DNA from: Luzula sylvatica
Lineage: Eukaryota; Streptophyta; Magnoliopsida; Poales; Juncaceae
Direction: 5' to 3'
Length of the DNA stretch: 64,000 nucleotides
Assembly: GCA_946800325.1 (NCBI GenBank)
Contig: OX326960.1
Span: 22,187,150 to 22,251,149 of the forward strand
The position numbers and the translations under genes are program-made. This document shows positions 60,946-64,000 of the stretch, piece after piece; positions within the stretch are counted from its first letter, which is position 1, and the number at the start of each line of letters is the position of its first letter. The notes below the pieces were generated by a model that worked only from the letters and a program-made list of their open reading frames with translations, was not told where the DNA came from and did no database searches.

Positions 60946-62938
60946 TTGTACTGTTCTGTTCGTCCAGTGAAGCCAAAGGCTTGGAGAGAGAGAAATAGGA
61001 ATTTAGCAAGTGCTATGAACAATGAACAGAAAAATTGCTTGGAAGACTCGTTTTATCCACCAAAAACTCATTCTCTCCCAAACTCTGACCCCTTAATTCA
61101 ATTTAAACTCATTTCTTCCGCACAATTTCTGTCAATCTCAAACCCCTCACGACGAAGAAGATGAGATGCTTGAAGATTGTAATCTTATCTACAATACAGA
61201 AAACTTCGGTTCTCCTTTGAGAGAATCAAGTGCTGCACTAATGGATCAAATTAACAAGGTATTTTTCATGTATTTTTTTAGATATCAGAATAGTTAATTA
61301 GTTCAAATTTGCAAACTTCATTACATCATGTCGAGGGGAGCGAAGAGGTATGTTTTTTTTCATTTTGAATAGAATAGTTGATTAGTTCGAATTTGTAAAC
61401 TTTATGATTTTTTATTAAATTTCAGGAGGGATAGGAAGATGCATAAGAGGTTGTATGGATTGTCCAATTTTCAACTTTGATATTTTGATGTGGGTGATTT
61501 CATTTTATATTTTAATGTTGTATGAACTATCCAATTTTTCATGACTTTGATATTTTGATGTTGATGATTTCCTATTATATTTTTGATGTTGTATGAATTA
61601 ATATTAATTTTCTATGAATTATATTAATTTCGGTGGGTTTTGGTGAATTATAATGAATGTAATGATCAAGTAACGTTCCTATGTATTTGTTTGCAATATT
61701 AGTTGGCTCTTTTCTTATATCGTAATCTATTTGGTACATTGGAAATATTGTACAAGTTCAAATGCATCATACTCATGCTCAAATTGCTACTAAATTCTAA
61801 ATCATGCAAACATGCAACAAATTCAATTACACACTACACTTCAAACATACAACAAATTCAAACACAAGCCAAATAAAAATGAAAAAAGTAATTAAAATCA
61901 GTCAATATCAAATGATATTAAAATTCCAATTTTGATTCACAATACAATCCAAAACAAATTCAGAATACAATTACAATCTAGTATACAATCCAGCAAGCTT
62001 CAACAAATAAGATGAAAATACAAATTTATAATCCAGACTAAAAATACAATTACAAAAAAACTAATTCCAATTCTGATCCACGTTACAAATTCATAAGCCG
62101 TAATATAAGTACAATTACAAATTATCTAATTCATACATTACACAACTTCACGTCTTTAGCTTTCGAAGTCTTCATTCATCTTGATTTTGAACCTACAAAA
62201 AAATAAGATGAAAATACGATCAACTAAAAATTCAACAAAAAATATTGCAATTATTGTGAAGTACAGGGACAAAAAAATTGTAATGATTCATCTTGATTTT
62301 GGTAATGGGTCCTATTAATTTCATCATTTTCTTTAAATTCATCAGATTCCAATCAAGAATCAAGTTATCGGTACAAGCATCATATTTGGTCCAAATTTCA
62401 AATAAATTGAAAGTAATATTTAAGTGAGACAATAAAACTAAATCGAACCATTAAGTCTTAATTGGACCAATCATTGTCCAAATTAGAACATTACTGATAC
62501 CATATATGGTAAGACATTGATATAAATCCTTGAACATTCTACAAACCCTCATTTTTTTTACTGGTACATGCTAAAATTTGATAATTGGGTTCAAATTCGT
62601 AATAATATTGTTGAAATTCAGTAAAATCGATGTATTCCTGCTTAAAAAGTCTGAATATATCATACATTTGCTGATTTTAAGTTGAAACTGATGAAAAAAG
62701 GGAAACGTACTTACGGCGTGTTGAGGCATAATGAAAAAAAAAATCGTTGGGACATGTAAGAAAGAGTCGAACGGGGGGATAACTTAGGATTTTATTCCTG
62801 AAAGAAAGAAAGAGAAAATGGTTCGTCGTGTACCTGAGTCACCCTTTATTTCGACCCGTCAACACGACAACGAAAAATTAGGATTTTCATCTTTTCTTCG
62901 TTGGAGAGAACGAGCACAACGATGGTATTAAGGTTTGA
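60946..62938. other. Unassigned region with one possible exon
   Basis: 61159-61258 reads DEEDEMLEDCNLIYNTENFG and continues to AALMDQINK before a GTATTTTT donor. It may be a coding exon of an unknown or captured gene, but no partner exon convinced me. The open frame from 60946 is not recognisable. The rest, including 61700-62700, is AT-rich without known features. Confidence 0.3.
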
Positions 62939-63007
62939 GTGAGGATCATCAAATCGGTTTGGATGAGAGATTCATCTTATCTTTCGTCTCGTTCGTTCAT
63001 TGATGTG

Positions 63008-64000
63008 ATGATGTCAACAAATACCTCCTTATTAGATCTACGGAAAATAAACAAGACAACAATCTCGCTAATCCCTAAAAAAGAGGGCGCCTCCAAACCC
63101 GAAGACTTTAGACCGATAAGCGTCAAATGGGCACCAATCAAAATAATTACCAAAATTCTAGCGAATAGGCTTCAATCGCTTCTTCCGGACATGATTCATG
63201 AAAATCAAACTGCATTCATTAAGAGAAGATCAATAGTGGACTCGTATGCCGTGGCAAAAGAATTATTAAATCATTTTCATATCAAGAAAATACCGACAAT
63301 TGTCTTAAAACTTGACATTAGAAAGACTTTCGACAACATATCATGGAAATTTATAAACCAACTACTAGAGGCAAAAAACTTCCCGCAAAGATGGATAGGT
63401 TGGCTTAACCATATTCTAGCTACCTCGAGATCCGCATTGAAAATTAACGGCTCATGGACGGAAACGTTCGAACACCATAGGGGATTACGTCAAGGAAATC
63501 CTCTCTCTCCGCTAATCTCTAACATAGCGGCAAACATCCTACAAGATATCATTAAAGCAATACACCCCCTCCTAAGGCAATCGGCAAATATGGATGTTCC
63601 GGTACTTCATTTCGCGGATGATACACTTATTTTCTTTGAGGCATACCCGCAAAATATAAGAATTATCGCGCAAACGCTCGAAATCTTCACGGAAATAACC
63701 GGCCTAGAGATCAATTGGGACAAGAGTACTTTCTCAATAATTCGGATCCCACCCGAACATGACACGAATATAGCAAGAATTCTAAAGTGTCCAAAGAAAG
63801 AATTTCCGATAATGTACCTTGGGCTACCCCTATCAAGAACCAAGCCGAAAAGAGCATCCTTCATACCATTGCTTAAGAAAGTGCAAACAAGAATCTCGTC
63901 TTGGAAAGGAAAACTCCTAACTCTAGGAGGTAGACTCACTCTAATCAAGGAAACTTTAAGTGCATTACCGGTATATATAATGCAAGTAATGAAACTACCA
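63008..64000 (+). mobile_element. LINE (L1-type) reverse transcriptase, runs off the window
   Basis: A single frame without stops covers 331 codons to the window edge. Counting from the ATG at 63008: LIPKK at 21-25; FRPIS at 34-38; LDIRKTFD with catalytic Asp 103; GLRQGNPLSPLIS; and the catalytic FADD at 202-205. After the catalytic core come YLGLPL and SSWKGKLLTLGGRLTLIKET, as in plant L1-like elements. KTFD replaces the usual KAFD and GNPLSP the usual GDPLSP. Endonuclease and ORF1 are not seen to the left: the frame is open only from 62939, and its first ~20 codons are not RT-like. The copy is therefore 5'-truncated or joined to other DNA. The 3' part lies outside the window. Confidence 0.93.

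Noticed and set aside
63607..63948. 113-codon minus-strand frame
   Set aside because: Antisense shadow of the LINE reverse transcriptase.

Overview
This is a nuclear segment of a flowering plant, probably a eudicot. It is very AT-rich, carries GT-AG introns of roughly 70-150 nt, and encodes plant-only families (SAUR, CHX antiporter, Agenet/DUF724, RETICULATA-related). Well under a fifth of the window looks like functional coding sequence. Most of the rest is transposable elements and their relics: foldback MITEs, hAT-like short elements, a solo LTR, truncated LTR elements, Helitron ends and a LINE.

Layout. 2-6 kb: a SAUR gene (+) and a complete 11-exon DHHC palmitoyltransferase of the PAT10 type (-). 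6-14 kb: repeats, with an LTR/primer-binding-site remnant at 9.4 kb, a 1.3-kb element with very long inverted ends at 10.6-11.9 kb, and a tandem array at 12.7-13.8 kb. 14-16.5 kb: decayed, intron-bearing fragments of two ATPase-related genes, V-ATPase subunit A and mitochondrial ATP synthase epsilon. 16.5-21.7 kb: nested foldback elements. 22-24 kb: a nine-exon CENH3 (centromeric histone H3) gene with a 600-bp solo LTR in intron 1 and an apparent frame-breaking deletion at its C-terminal end. 25.4-26.1 kb: the C-terminal exon of a RETICULATA-related (DUF3411) protein with a premature TAG. 27.3-29.4 kb: nested short elements. 29.5-34.3 kb: two intact genes, mitochondrial ribosomal protein bL20m and a CHX cation/H+ antiporter. 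36-39.1 kb: a cyclin-L pseudogene broken by three insertions. 40.9-60.5 kb: a large inverted duplication. Its left arm holds an apparently intact 14-exon Agenet-DUF724 gene with internally duplicated and fused exons. Its right arm holds a decayed copy split by an LTR element that itself contains a Helitron-like insertion. 63-64 kb: the reverse transcriptase of a LINE that runs off the window.

The genes do not form a pathway. They are ordinary dispersed plant genes in a repeat-rich setting. The most informative features are the insertion histories that can be read from target-site duplications and from comparing the two arms of the inverted duplication, the gene relics (CENH3, DUF3411, VHA-A, ATP synthase epsilon, cyclin-L), and a set of short elements built from endless variations of one short word, such as CGTATCC, GCCTAGGCG or GCGATATTG. 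I did not find a convincing new biochemical system. All splice sites and homologies were read by eye, without database searches.
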